NCBI GenBank assembly: GCA_943788895.1
Contig: CALSRZ010000003.1
Coordinates: forward strand, 124,001 to 188,000
Length of the DNA: 64,000 nucleotides
Reading direction: 5' to 3'
Source of the DNA: an uncultured Pseudomonadales bacterium
GTDB lineage: Bacteria > Pseudomonadota > Gammaproteobacteria > Pseudomonadales > Porticoccaceae
Made by a program: the position numbers and the translations under genes
In this document: positions 31,375 to 41,445 of the stretch, piece after piece
Layout: each line of letters begins with the position of its first letter
Numbering within the stretch: position 1 is the first letter of the stretch
The notes under the pieces: generated by a model
Told to the model about the DNA's origin: nothing
The model's database searches: none
Seen by the model: the letters and a program-made list of their open reading frames with translations, nothing else

Positions 31375-31872
31375 ATGTCGCGCTATCGCCCACCCTCACC
31401 AAAAAGCTCTCCCTATATAACACCAGAGGGCGCCAGCAAAATGCGTGCAGAGCTTCATCAACTGTGGAAAGTCGAGCGCCCGCAGGTTACCCATATAGTT
31501 CACGAAGCGGCCAAGAATGGCGATCGCTCGGAGAATGGCGACTATATTTATGGCAAACGCCGACTGCGGGAAATTGATAGCCGCGTGCGCTACCTGACCA
31601 AACGTATTGAAAATGCCACTATCGTTGAAGATAAACCTCGAGATCCTTCAAAGGTATTTTTTGCCGCCTGGGTCACTATTGAAGATCAGGATAGCGGTGA
31701 CGAAGAAACCTACAGACTGGTTGGCTCCGATGAACTGGATCCAAAACTAAACTGGATTAGCATCGACTCGCCCATGGCCAGAGCACTGGTGGGTAAATCA
31801 ATTGATGATGAGGTGAATGTAAAAACACCGGCTGGAGACCGGTGTTTTATTGTTACGCATGTTGCCTACTAA
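31375..31872 (+). CDS. greB: Transcript cleavage factor GreB
   Basis: A 165-residue RNA polymerase factor that rescues backtracked complexes. The N-terminal coiled coil has the acidic tip segment NGDRSENGDYIYGKRRLREID, typical of GreB, and the C-terminal FKBP-like domain ends with DRCFIVTHVAY. It starts just after the S9 peptidase stop. A terminator-like stem lies inside its last codons. Confidence 0.95.
   Translation: MSRYRPPSPKSSPYITPEGASKMRAELHQLWKVERPQVTHIVHEAAKNGDRSENGDYIYGKRRLREIDSRVRYLTKRIENATIVEDKPRDPSKVFFAAWVTIEDQDSGDEETYRLVGSDELDPKLNWISIDSPMARALVGKSIDDEVNVKTPAGDRCFIVTHVAY
31821..31850. terminator. Bidirectional terminator embedded in the greB 3' coding end
   Basis: AACACCGG (about 31824-31831), a 7-base loop, CCGGTGTT (about 31839-31846). 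Plus strand: TTTTATT follows. Minus strand: TTTTTAC follows. It lies 22 or more bases before the greB stop (31872) and downstream of the convergent pdxH stop (31893), so it could serve both. Confidence 0.7.
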
Positions 31873-31892
31873 ATGGCATACTAATTCTAGAA

Positions 31893-32528
31893 TTAGGGCG
31901 ATAAACGGGAGATTTCCCAATCACCATCATCAAGCCCATAGCTAAAGCGATCATGCAGACGCTGCTCACCCCCCTGCCAAAACTCAATCTCTTCAGGCAC
32001 CACCCGATAACCACCCCAGAAATCCGGCAGTGGAATCTCGCCCTTGGAAAACTTCTCTTTAACCTGGGCAAACTGGGTTTCCAGCGCCTGACGGGAATTA
32101 ATACGACTGCTCTGCTTAGAGGCCCATGCCGCCAACTGGCTACCCTTGGGACGGCTAATAAAATACTTCATCACATCAACCGTCGACAGGCGCTCGGCGC
32201 GACCGCCGACAATTACCTGACGATCCAACTGCAACCAGGGAAAGTGCAAACTAACCTGAGGATTGCCTTCAATATCTTGGGCCTTGCGACTACCAAGATT
32301 GGTATAAAAAACAAAGCCACGCTGATCAAACTCTTTAAGTAAGACCATACGCTGCCAGGGCTTGCCGGAACTATCTACAGTCGCCACAGACATCGCGGTC
32401 GGATCCTGAATACCCGCCTCAAGCGCCTGATCCATCCACAACGTAAACTGCTCGAAGGGATTATCCAGCAGCGACTCGCGGGTTAGTTTGCCGTAATCAT
32501 ATTCGCGGCGATTATCCTGAAGGCTCAT
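31893..32528 (-). CDS. pdxH: Pyridoxine/pyridoxamine 5'-phosphate oxidase PdxH
   Basis: A 211-residue FMN enzyme that makes pyridoxal phosphate. It contains [44 protein letters not shown] and the C-terminal [24 protein letters not shown] region (pieces seen near residues 40, 88 and 165). Length and motifs are canonical. It is convergent with greB. Confidence 0.95.
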   Translation of the reverse strand: MSLQDNRREYDYGKLTRESLLDNPFEQFTLWMDQALEAGIQDPTAMSVATVDSSGKPWQRMVLLKEFDQRGFVFYTNLGSRKAQDIEGNPQVSLHFPWLQLDRQVIVGGRAERLSTVDVMKYFISRPKGSQLAAWASKQSSRINSRQALETQFAQVKEKFSKGEIPLPDFWGGYRVVPEEIEFWQGGEQRLHDRFSYGLDDGDWEISRLSP

Positions 32529-32599
32529 AACAGTCCTATTAATTTCAATCTAAAATACAGTCTCTAAAATACAACCTAAAAAAGTCTACAACAGCAGTC

Positions 32600-33367
32600 T
32601 TACATATTACCTATACATTGCCCACCATCCACCGGCAATGCAACACCATTTAAATAACTGCCCGCATCACTGGCCAACAGCAAAAACGGCGCACTCATTT
32701 CATCCATACTGCCAGCGCGGCCCGAGGGCGACCCGGCAATAAAGGCCTGACCCTGAGGAGACTCAAACAGACCCTCGGTCATCTCGGTTAAAAAGTAACC
32801 GGGACACAGAGCATTAACCCGAATCCCCTTGCGCATCCATTCCAACGCCAACGCTTTAGTCAGCTGCACCACCGCTGCCTTAGATGCCGAATAACTGGAC
32901 TGAGCAAAGGCCACGCGCAGTCCCAGGATAGAAGCAGTATTAACAATACTGCCGCCCACACCAGCCTCAATCATCCGTTTAGCCGCTTCCTGAGCGACAA
33001 TCCATACGCCCTTAACGTTAGTATCGATCACCTTATCCCAGTTTTCCTCATCAATCTTCAGCGCACTTTTGCCATCGGCAACACCGGCATTATTGGCAAT
33101 TACAGTCACAGTGCCAAAGGCAGCTTCTGCCTGATTAAAAGCCTCAATAATCGATGCAGAATCAGTCACATCCATTGCCACAGCAACAGCTTCGCCACCA
33201 GCGGCCTGAATTTCGGCAACCAGTGACTCGAGACGATCAACACGTCGGGCAGCTACCACAACCTTGGCACCACGGGCTGCAAGTATCTTGGAAAAATGCA
33301 CACCAAAGCCACTGGAGGCACCAGTGACCATGGCGACTTTGCCGCTCATATCAAATTCTGTATTCAT
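32600..33367 (-). CDS. Short-chain dehydrogenase/reductase
   Basis: A 255-residue classical SDR. The cofactor motif is TGASSGFG (residues 17-24), followed by NNAG, a catalytic Ser in NTASILG, and YSASK with the Tyr and Lys (near 160). A 3-oxoacyl-reductase-like role is plausible; the substrate is not clear. It stands alone, 70 bp downstream of pdxH on the same strand. Confidence 0.9.
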   Translation of the reverse strand: MNTEFDMSGKVAMVTGASSGFGVHFSKILAARGAKVVVAARRVDRLESLVAEIQAAGGEAVAVAMDVTDSASIIEAFNQAEAAFGTVTVIANNAGVADGKSALKIDEENWDKVIDTNVKGVWIVAQEAAKRMIEAGVGGSIVNTASILGLRVAFAQSSYSASKAAVVQLTKALALEWMRKGIRVNALCPGYFLTEMTEGLFESPQGQAFIAGSPSGRAGSMDEMSAPFLLLASDAGSYLNGVALPVDGGQCIGNM

Positions 33368-33640
33368 TGGGTTTCTCTTTCTATTTTTTTAGTTATTGGC
33401 TGTGGATTTTATTGCTTTGTTAACTACGCAGTTTAACCCGCTGGCGATCAGCTAGAACTAAAAAAATTGGACTGGTTAGTTCTGGGTGCTGTGATGGATT
33501 TTCTATGGGTTTTGCATTCTGCACGTGGGTATTGTTTGGTCTATATTTAGTCAAATCAGAAGCGAGGAAGCCATAACTTAAGTGATCTGATAATAGATAT
33601 GAGGTCAAAAACTTCCACAACAGAATTTTTAGGAAATACT

Positions 33641-33940
33641 ATGTCTCTGTATAGAAGATTTCCAGCTAAATCATACGAAGAAGTAAGCCGAATCCTCACT
33701 AACAGTGGTCATGGGGGTATTCTGAATCATATCCGAAAAACTGAAAGGGGCTATATTTTGCATAAGCCAATTGAACAGGTAAGTCCACTTCCGACCTATC
33801 AGTTTGCGATTGCGTGCGCACTGGCTTCTCTGGGTAATATTGAACTTGCCGAAGATATCTACCCTAATGGTGAACGAATTATCGAGCCTCAGTGGGGAGA
33901 CAATATATCCCGGAATTTAGCCTATGAATTCTTGGGGTAG
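33641..33940 (+). CDS. Hypothetical protein
   Basis: A predicted 99-residue soluble protein I do not recognise. The ATG at 33641 has AGGAA six bases upstream; a longer start at 33599 lacks a good site. No TM segment or signal is visible. The middle contains LPTYQFAIACALASLGNIELAEDIYPNG, which reads like a helical-repeat element. Base use is a little more AT-rich than the neighbours. It sits between an SDR gene and a histidine phosphatase gene on the opposite strand, so it is a single-gene unit. Confidence 0.55.
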   Translation: MSLYRRFPAKSYEEVSRILTNSGHGGILNHIRKTERGYILHKPIEQVSPLPTYQFAIACALASLGNIELAEDIYPNGERIIEPQWGDNISRNLAYEFLG

Positions 33941-33993
33941 ATTGGAGAAAACAAAGGATCAATCCTCATTGATTCTCTCACTTCACCTGCAAT

Positions 33994-34686
33994 TCACCCA
34001 TAAGTCACATACCCCTCCATCTCATTAGTATCCAAATGGGGAACCCCATTAAAGCCAGATAGATTCATCTTCTTACTATTAAAAAAGAAATGACTAATCC
34101 CAGTATTTTTATACTGCAGATTTAAATCAAAAATATTCTCATCGGGCATCCCCAGCACCAATCCAAGAAAAGTACTTATCGACCCACCAGACCCAATCGC
34201 TAATATACTCTTGCCACTGTCGGCCATGGCCTGAATTCGCTGCTGAGAATCATTGACGCGGGTTTTAAAATCCACCCAACTCTCCGGCACATTGGGAATC
34301 TCATCCCGAGTCCAAACGGTTAATACTTTGCGGAGCAGACGATAGTAGTTCTTCCGATCTGAGGGGTCTGCGGCAATCTGTTGGTAGAGTGGATCATCGC
34401 CATAGGTTAGACCATAGGCTTCGGTCATTTCGGTAAAGTTATATTCATTCAGCCCCGGTAGCACCAGACGATCGCTGCCATCAACCCCCATACCCACACA
34501 GATACCATCGAGAGTTTGATGATGGCGATTCATATCGCCGACCACAAGGGTATCGAAGCTTATACCGCGGTTACCCAGATGCTCCCCAAGCCAGCGTGAC
34601 TGCTGATGGCCAAGGCCTGATAGCTGATCGTAATTTGCAGCGCCAAAAGAGGCTTGAGCATGACGTACCAGATAGAGCTCGCTCAT
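33994..34686 (-). CDS. Histidine phosphatase family protein
   Basis: A 230-residue member of the phosphoglycerate-mutase-like superfamily. The N-terminal LVRHAQASFG holds the phosphoacceptor His, and an acidic GLNEYNF follows near 84. The second catalytic position, usually VSHGG, reads IGSGGSIS here, so the second His is replaced. Several proteins of this subgroup show a similar change, so this may not mean loss of activity. The substrate is unknown. Confidence 0.85.
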   Translation of the reverse strand: MSELYLVRHAQASFGAANYDQLSGLGHQQSRWLGEHLGNRGISFDTLVVGDMNRHHQTLDGICVGMGVDGSDRLVLPGLNEYNFTEMTEAYGLTYGDDPLYQQIAADPSDRKNYYRLLRKVLTVWTRDEIPNVPESWVDFKTRVNDSQQRIQAMADSGKSILAIGSGGSISTFLGLVLGMPDENIFDLNLQYKNTGISHFFFNSKKMNLSGFNGVPHLDTNEMEGYVTYG

Positions 34687-34865
34687 TAAATTGTCCTGTT
34701 AACTATGGCCATTAGACTTTGTGAGATTGTATTTAAACTCAATTTAAAAACTATGGATAGCCGAACAGTAAAGCGGCCAGCAAGTTACAGGAGAAAAAGG
34801 TAATTCTGGTGCTATATTAAGATGTGTATTAACACAATCTAACTATGCTAACTCAAGGAGTGAGT

Positions 34866-35333
34866 ATGTCTGAATACCAAGCCAAAATTACTTGGAATCG
34901 CAACGAGGATGAAATCTTTACCGATAATAAATACAGTCGCGGTCATCAATGGGAATTTGATGGCGGCACTATTGTCCCCGCTTCCTCATCCCCCCATATA
35001 GTGCCACTACCCTATTCCATTGAGGCCAATGTAGACCCAGAAGAGGCGTTTATCGCTACATTATCCAGCTGTCATATGCTGGTTTTCCTAGGTATTGCTG
35101 CCAAAAAACGATTTACCGTTGATGCCTATATTGATAACCCAGTTGGGATTATGGAAGAAGGGCCTGACGGGAAAATATGGGTTACCAGAGTAACATTGAG
35201 ACCTAAAATAGTATTTTCAGGTGATCGCCAGCCAACCTTTAAGCAAATCGAGAAGATGCATCATCATGCTCACGAAGATTGCTTTATTGCCAATTCGGTC
35301 AAAACTGAGGTGGTGACAGAAGTTATTCGCTAA
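34866..35333 (+). CDS. OsmC/Ohr-family peroxiredoxin-like protein
   Basis: A 155-residue OsmC-type protein that reduces organic peroxides. The two reactive cysteines lie in ATLSSCHMLVF and HEDCFIANSVKTEV. I start at ATG 34866, preceded by AAGGAG, instead of the in-frame ATG at 34845. It is followed 37 bp later by a HigA-like gene; the adjacency does not indicate shared function. Confidence 0.9.
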   Translation: MSEYQAKITWNRNEDEIFTDNKYSRGHQWEFDGGTIVPASSSPHIVPLPYSIEANVDPEEAFIATLSSCHMLVFLGIAAKKRFTVDAYIDNPVGIMEEGPDGKIWVTRVTLRPKIVFSGDRQPTFKQIEKMHHHAHEDCFIANSVKTEVVTEVIR

Positions 35334-35370
35334 TGCTCAATATTATGAAGATTATCATTGAGGTAATACC

Positions 35371-35658
35371 ATGCTGATGCACAATCCGCCCCACCCCGGC
35401 GCTATTATCAAAGAGCTTTGCCTTGATCCCCTCGGGCTGTCTGTTACAGATGCTGCAAGAGCTTTAGGTGTTAGCCGTAAAACCCTCTCTTGCATTATCA
35501 ATGGTAAAGCGGGTATCAGCCCGGAAATGGCTGTTCGCCTTTCTATTGCCTTTGACACCTCATCTGAAAGCTGGGTAAACCAACAGTCTCAGTATGATTT
35601 ATGGCAGGCTGAACAGCACCGAAACGAGCTAAATGTTAAACCACTTTCAGCGGCTTGA
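35371..35658 (+). CDS. HigA/VapI-family HTH antitoxin, no toxin partner
   Basis: A 95-residue protein with an XRE helix-turn-helix: the family opening [25 protein letters not shown], then [27 protein letters not shown]. This is the HigA type, normally behind a HigB toxin. Only 37 bp separate it from osmC, and no HigB-like frame is seen on either side. It is therefore a solitary antitoxin-type regulator. Start is ATG 35371 behind GAGG. Confidence 0.87.
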   Translation: MLMHNPPHPGAIIKELCLDPLGLSVTDAARALGVSRKTLSCIINGKAGISPEMAVRLSIAFDTSSESWVNQQSQYDLWQAEQHRNELNVKPLSAA

Positions 35659-35848
35659 GTTCTCCACTTAGTTTGCAAGAGAACTAACTCATAGAACAGT
35701 TAGTTTTAACTCCAACCAAAGGCGTGCTTTTACACTCTTCCTCACCACCAAAAATACCCCAAAAACCACTATAAAAATGAACAACTTAGGAGTATACTCC
35801 GCCGCCTCTCAATCCGGGGCCTAAACTCCCCAAGCCACAGGTAAATCA

Positions 35849-37767
35849 ATGTCGTCAGCTGACTTCGCATCACTGGGTATTTCTGCCCCCGTTTTAAAAG
35901 CCGTTAAACAACTCGGATACGAGCAACCCTCCCCTGTTCAAGAGGCGAGTATTCCTATTATTCTGGAAGGCAAAAATCTACTCGGAACCGCTCAGACAGG
36001 TACTGGTAAGACTGCAGCATTTGCCCTGCCATTCTTGAGCATGATCGACGAAAAGCAGAAAGCACCACAGATTCTGGTACTGACACCAACCCGTGAGCTG
36101 GCGATTCAGGTAGCTGAAGCATTTCAGAGCTACGCCAAACATATTAAAGGTTTCCATGTTCTGCCTATTTACGGCGGTGCCGATATTGGCGGCCAGCTGC
36201 GTGGTCTAAAGCGCGGCACTCAGGTTGTGGTAGGTACGCCGGGTCGAATGCTTGACCATTTGCGTCGTCGCAGCCTGGACCTCAGTCAGGTTAAAGGCCT
36301 GATTCTCGATGAAGCTGATGAAATGTTGCGTATGGGCTTTATCGATGATGTTGAAACAATTCTTTCCAAGACGCCTGCTGATTGTCAGCGCGCGCTGTTC
36401 TCGGCAACTATGCCGCCGGCCATTAAGCGTGTTGCCGATAAGTACCTGGGCGATGCTGAAGTGGTTAGCATTGAAGCTAAAACTAAAACTGTTGAGCGTA
36501 TCGAGCAGTCTTACCTGATGGTTAAAGGCCATCAGAAGATGGATGCGCTGACCCGTATCCTCGATGTTGAGCAGTTTGATGGCATGATTATTTTTGTGCG
36601 CACCAAGTCTGCCACTCTGGAAATTGCTGAGAAACTCGAAGCCCGCGGATTCTCCTCCTCGGCGCTCAATGGCGATCTGACCCAGACGGTTCGTGAACGC
36701 ACGATCAACCGTTTGAAGAAAGGCCAGGTTGATATTGTTGTGGCTACTGATGTTGCTGCTCGCGGTCTGGATGTTGAGCGTATCAGCCATGTTATCAACT
36801 ACGATATCCCTTACGACAATGAGTCCTATGTTCACCGTATTGGTCGAACTGGCCGTGCCGGCCGTGAAGGCAAGGCGATTCTGTTTATTACTCAGAAAGA
36901 AAACCGGATGTTGCGCTCGATCGAGAAGTCGACGCGTCAGGCAATTAGCCAGTTTAATCTGCCGAGCAATGAAGAAGTCAGCGGTCAGCGTGTCGCTCAG
37001 TTTAAAGAGCAGTTGGTCGGCATGTGCAAATCGACCAAACTGGATAAGTTTAATTCGCTGGTTAAAGAAGTTGCCGCGGAGAACGATATTGATATGGCGT
37101 TACTGGCAGCAGCACTGGCTTTTGAAGTTCAGAAAGATCGCCCTCTGTTCCCGAAACTGGCCACTTTAGATACGCCTAGAGCCTCCTCTAAAGATCGCTC
37201 TAACGATAGAAAAGATCGCAAGCGCCCTGAGCGCGGCGAGCGTCCCGAACGCTTTGAGCGAAGTGAGCGTCCGGATCGCGGTGAACGCACTCAGCGAGAG
37301 AAGCCGAGTCGCCAAAAGACTGGCCCTTCCGATCAGGATGGTAATGAAATTCCAATGGTCACTTACCGTATTGAGGTAGGTCGCAATGATGATGTGTCAC
37401 CGAAGAATATTGTTGGCGCGATTGCCAATGAAGCGGATATAGATGCCCAGTACATCGGCCATATCAAACTTCACGATGATCACAGTACCGTCGATCTTCC
37501 TGAAGGTATGCCCAAAGAGCTGTTTGATCACCTCTACAAGGTTCGCGTCTGCCAGAAGGCTCTAAAAATCAGTGTGGATAATGGCACAGCTGGTGAACAG
37601 CGCGATGCTAAGCCTGGTTATAAGGGTAAAGAGAGCAGAAGGGCGGTAGAGAAGACAGAAGAGATCGCGGTGCACCGGCCCGTAAAAAGCCCGCATTCAA
37701 AGGTAAATCCGGCGGCGATTCAGAGCCGAGAAAACCCCGCAAGCGTCCAGCTACTGATCGCAAATAA
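35849..37767 (+). CDS. deaD: DEAD-box RNA helicase DeaD/CsdA (C-terminal frameshift)
   Basis: A cold-shock RNA helicase for ribosome assembly. The Q motif (YEQPSPVQEASIP), Walker A AQTGTGKTA, DEAD box LILDEADEM, SAT and HRIGRTGRAGR are present. An arginine/glutamate-rich linker (about residues 447-495) precedes the DbpA-type RNA-binding domain. A frameshift near 37640 makes the raw frame run to 37801 with an unlikely tail. The alternative frame gives a basic tail (APARKKPAFKGKSGG.. ending RPATDRK) and a stop at 37767, typical of DeaD. It overlaps the convergent yqcC stop by about 17 bases. Confidence 0.93.
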
Positions 37768-38077
37768 ACGCATCTATTGCGGCAAGGTGCCGAATAAGTG
37801 ATATTGCATCCACTTGTTCGGCCCTGTAAAACTCTTCAGCCATAGGCGCTACACTGCAGTTCTCAGGTAGCGCTGATTCGGCTTCAACAATCCCCGCCAT
37901 CCTCGGCAAGAAAATAAACTGTAACCATTGGTTAAAACTCAGCTTATCTATGGCAAAGGGTTCGGTACTGGCTAGCGCCTCTGCTGATGGCCTCTGCTGA
38001 TCCCACAGCTGCATTGCACAAAGCTCTTGCTCTACGGCCAGTAACAGACTGTTCAATTGCTGGTGCAGGCTATGCAT
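37751..38077 (-). CDS. yqcC: YqcC-family protein
   Basis: A 108-residue protein matching the YqcC pattern: an N-terminal helix (LLLAVEQELCAMQLWDQQRPS), the conserved TEPFAIDKLSFNQWLQFIFLPRM segment (near residues 38-60) and LIRHLAAIDAFI near the end. Function is not established; in other bacteria it lies near tRNA pseudouridine synthase truC. Here it follows dinG by 6 bp. Confidence 0.85.
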   Translation of the reverse strand: MHSLHQQLNSLLLAVEQELCAMQLWDQQRPSAEALASTEPFAIDKLSFNQWLQFIFLPRMAGIVEAESALPENCSVAPMAEEFYRAEQVDAISLIRHLAAIDAFICDQ

Positions 38078-38083
38078 TCTTAT

Positions 38084-40183
38084 CTAACCGATTTCGCGTC
38101 GGAACGGTGGCAGAGCATTTAGCAACTGACCGCCATAACGTTTAGTAACTAGACGCTTATCCAAAATAGTCACTGTGCCGGTATCCGATTCTGTACGCAG
38201 CAGTCGCCCACAGGCCTGAATCAATCGCAGTGAAGCAATCGGCAGTGAAATATCGAAGAATGAGTTGCCGCCCTGCTCTTCTACCCATTCCGAAAGTGCT
38301 TCATGGAGTGGATCATCGGGCACGGCAAAGGGCAGCTTGGCGATCACCACATGTTTGCAATAGTCACCGGGCAGATCCACACCTTCGGCAAAGCTGGCGA
38401 GTCCCATCAGCACACTGGTGCGCCCCTGATCAATTCGCTCTTTGTGCAGACGAACCATTTCCCGGTTGGAAAACTGGCCCTGCATAATAATTTCTTTTTG
38501 TAAGTCTCTATCCAGCTCATCAAAAACCTGCTCCATCTGACGCTTTGATGAAAACAGCACCAAGCGTGCCGCAGCGCTTTTCGACCAGACTGGGAAAGTT
38601 ATCCACTATATAACTGCTGTGAGCATCCACCGAGTTGCCTTCGACAGCATCGGCAGGCACGCGAATAACTGCCGCTTCGCCATAGTTAAAGGCACCGGCC
38701 ACGGACATAAAGCTGGCAAAATCAGGAACACCGGTCTCGCGCTTTAGGGTTTCAAAATTGCCCAGTGCTTTTAAGGTGGCTGAGGTTAAAACCGCGCCAT
38801 AGCAGCTGCCCCAGAGGCGGTCGCTGAGTAGCTCTGCGGCTTGAATCGGGCTGGCATTCACCGAGATATCTATATTGCCGCCGCTATCATCAAGACGCAG
38901 CCAGCAGGCCATGGGCATCTCGCCCTTTTTAAGTTCACGGTGCAGTCGATCCCAGAGTGCTAATAGCTGCTCGGCGCGCGACTGCCAACTACCGGCCTGC
39001 TGATAGAACATTTCAATATCGGGAACCGGCACCGGATACTGTTTATCCCCAAGTGCGTCGTTAAGAGTATCGACCAGTACCTCAAGGCGCCCCAACCAGC
39101 CGCTGGTTTTATGGGCTAGCTGTTTGGCGATATCGCGAATACCTGCGCCGACATCACCATGGGCGTATCTGTAGCGGCCATCTTCGGGATAGTCGGCAGA
39201 TTCTAAACTCTGCTGCAGCAGTGGATAGGCAACACTGAGCAATTCAATAATATTGCCGGCTTCTTTTTCAATTCTTGGCAGCTGTTCAGTCAGGGCGCTG
39301 TCTTTTTCAAACAGTGGTCCCTGGCCTTTAATCTGCTTTTGCAGGCGTTCGAGAAAAGTAATGCTGTTGTTGACCCGGCACTCGGCGCCAAAATGGCGGA
39401 TGGCGGTATCACCGAGACGGTGGCCTTCATCAAAGATATAGATGCAGTCTTCCGGCGGCGGCAAGATAGCGCCACCACCCAGGGCCAGATCGGCCATCAC
39501 CAGATCGTGATTGGCGACAATACATTCGCTCTCTTCAAGTTCATTGCGGGCATTAAAGAAGGCGCACTGATTAACAAAGCGACAGCGCCTGCCGGTGCAC
39601 TGGCGACGGTCGATGGTCAGGGCGCGCCACTCAACATCCTGAATACGGGTTTCCCAGGAGTCGCGATCGCCATCCCAGGTGCCTTCAGCCAGTGCTTCTG
39701 ACATCTCTTTATAGAGACCTTCGGTGTGCTGGTTGGGGTTAAAGGCGACTTCATCTTCAAATAGAAAAAGTCCGGCCTCTTTTGACTTTACCGCGTCGAG
39801 ACACTGCTCCATCTTAAGGTTACAGGCGTAGCGCCCGCGACCTTTTACCAGCGCGCAGCTATGATCCCAGCCACAGGCTTCAAGCAGTTCGGGAAGGTCT
39901 TTGTGGATTAGCTGTTCTTGCAGGGCGATGGTGCCGGTGGCGACCACCACGGTCTTTTTGAGGCTCTGGCAATTGGCAGTGCGGCGATAAGATAGCCGAC
40001 GGTTTTACCGGTACCGGTTCCCGCCTCAACAACGGCTACGCGCTTGTCGGGGTCGGTATTGGTCAGTGCATTGGCAACCGCAGCGATCATCTGCTTTTGC
40101 CCGAGACGTGGGCTAAGGTCGCGGCTTTTTAAAAACTGACGGTAACCCTGCTGTATGGTTTCTTTAACTTCTGGGTCTAGCAA
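38084..40183 (-). CDS. dinG: ATP-dependent DNA helicase DinG/YoaA (two frameshifts)
   Basis: About 700 residues after joining three pieces (breaks near 39966 and 38566). Walker A EAGTGTGKTVGYL and motif Ia VVVATGTIALQEQL are followed by the [4Fe-4S] cysteine set (ACNLKMEQC .. CTGRRCRFVNQC), DEGH box IFDEGH and the C-terminal VLFSSKRQM .. QACGRLLRTESDTG. An XPD-type iron-sulfur helicase acting on R-loops and G-quadruplex DNA. The TTG at 40183 has AAGGAAG upstream and lies 4 bp after the acyltransferase stop. Confidence 0.9.
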
Positions 40184-40187
40184 AAGA

Positions 40188-41351
40188 TTAACTTCCTTGT
40201 TTTTTAGCTGATTGTACTTTTAAGTAATTTAATACCGGTGCGGCATAACCCTGGGTAATAATTTTTCGGTACAGGCTTGGCGCTCGGTTTAAATAATCTT
40301 TAAAGCGCAATTCGGCATCCTGCCAATCCTGGTCAGGCCACTGACTTTTAACCCTATCCAAATCCTGGGTGTAACCGAGAATCTGGCAGGCAATAATATT
40401 GCTCGGGAACAGTTTGTAGTTAGTGTAGACCTGATGGTCTATCGCTTCTGCCAAACTGTCTGCGTTTTCATACTGGTCGGCTATAGGATCACCAAAGGCG
40501 AGATGGATACGGCCTTTATAGCCGACAAAACCTTTTTGGATGGTATCCAGATCTTCAAATTCTTGTTTGACGTATTCTTCGCCCTGCTCTTTGGCATAGA
40601 GCTCGCGACCTTTATCTACATCGCAGGGGTCGTATTCGTAGGATATGGCCACCGGTACCAGATTGATCTCGGCTGTCGCTTGAGCAAAACTGGTCTCTTT
40701 ATCCTTGGACAGGGCAAGCATTTTCAGCAGTGCGGTTTCCGTGCGGTCGTGTCCATCTTTGGCGCGACCTTCGCGCTGGGCAATCCACACAGAGACCCCA
40801 TCACTGGAGATTGAATGGCGAATATAGCGCGAGAGTTTTTTCAATGCTTCGAGTTTATCGCGACGACCCGTAATCGAGCGCTTAACAATAAAACTGCGGT
40901 TAACTCTCATCAGATCTGAGGCAAAGGGTTTTCTAAGTAGATTGTCGCCGATGGCTATACGTACGGTTGCCATTCCCGCATCTGACAGGGCCAGATTGAC
41001 CATCGCCGGATCCAGTGCGATATCGCGATGATTACTTAAAAACAGATAGGCTTTATTGGGGTCGAGATTTTCCAGACCGCTAACAGAGTAACCATCAGTG
41101 GTTCTTTCGATAAGCGCTTTTAGAGAGCCAGTGATATAGCGTTGTAGGTCATCAACGCTATTAATGTCCACAGCGGCTTTGGATAAGGATCGACGCAGCA
41201 ATGGTCGCAATAGCCAGGGACAGATTTTCGCCAGCACTGGTACTTTTCGAGATAGCAGCAGGTCAATAAATTCAGGGTCGGCAATCAGGCGCGCAATAAC
41301 CGCGGGCACTTCACTGTCGTTATAGGGACGAATATCGTCAAATTCACTCAT
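40188..41351 (-). CDS. Glycerol-phosphate acyltransferase family protein
   Basis: A 387-residue PlsC-like acyltransferase. The catalytic motif is SNHRDIALDP (about residue 108), with five residues between the His and the second Asp rather than four, a variant seen in a subgroup of these enzymes. A later IAQREGRAKDG (near 195) matches the EGxR-like motif. It probably acylates lysophosphatidic acid or a related lipid at the inner membrane. The dinG start is 4 bp downstream. Confidence 0.82.
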   Translation of the reverse strand: MSEFDDIRPYNDSEVPAVIARLIADPEFIDLLLSRKVPVLAKICPWLLRPLLRRSLSKAAVDINSVDDLQRYITGSLKALIERTTDGYSVSGLENLDPNKAYLFLSNHRDIALDPAMVNLALSDAGMATVRIAIGDNLLRKPFASDLMRVNRSFIVKRSITGRRDKLEALKKLSRYIRHSISSDGVSVWIAQREGRAKDGHDRTETALLKMLALSKDKETSFAQATAEINLVPVAISYEYDPCDVDKGRELYAKEQGEEYVKQEFEDLDTIQKGFVGYKGRIHLAFGDPIADQYENADSLAEAIDHQVYTNYKLFPSNIIACQILGYTQDLDRVKSQWPDQDWQDAELRFKDYLNRAPSLYRKIITQGYAAPVLNYLKVQSAKKQGS

Positions 41352-41445
41352 TGGAACCTCTAAAAAGCACTGTCCCTGCGCTTTAGATCAAAAGCTGCAT
41401 AACCGAGCAAAAAGGGAAAGCTCAGTTAACAGGTTATTATCTGTT

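Noticed and set aside
37768-37801. deaD extending to 37801
   Set aside because: This tail is not like DeaD; the other frame gives a typical basic end stopping at 37767.
37791-37822. Hairpin near the yqcC 3' end as a terminator
   Set aside because: The stem is fair, but no T run follows on either strand.
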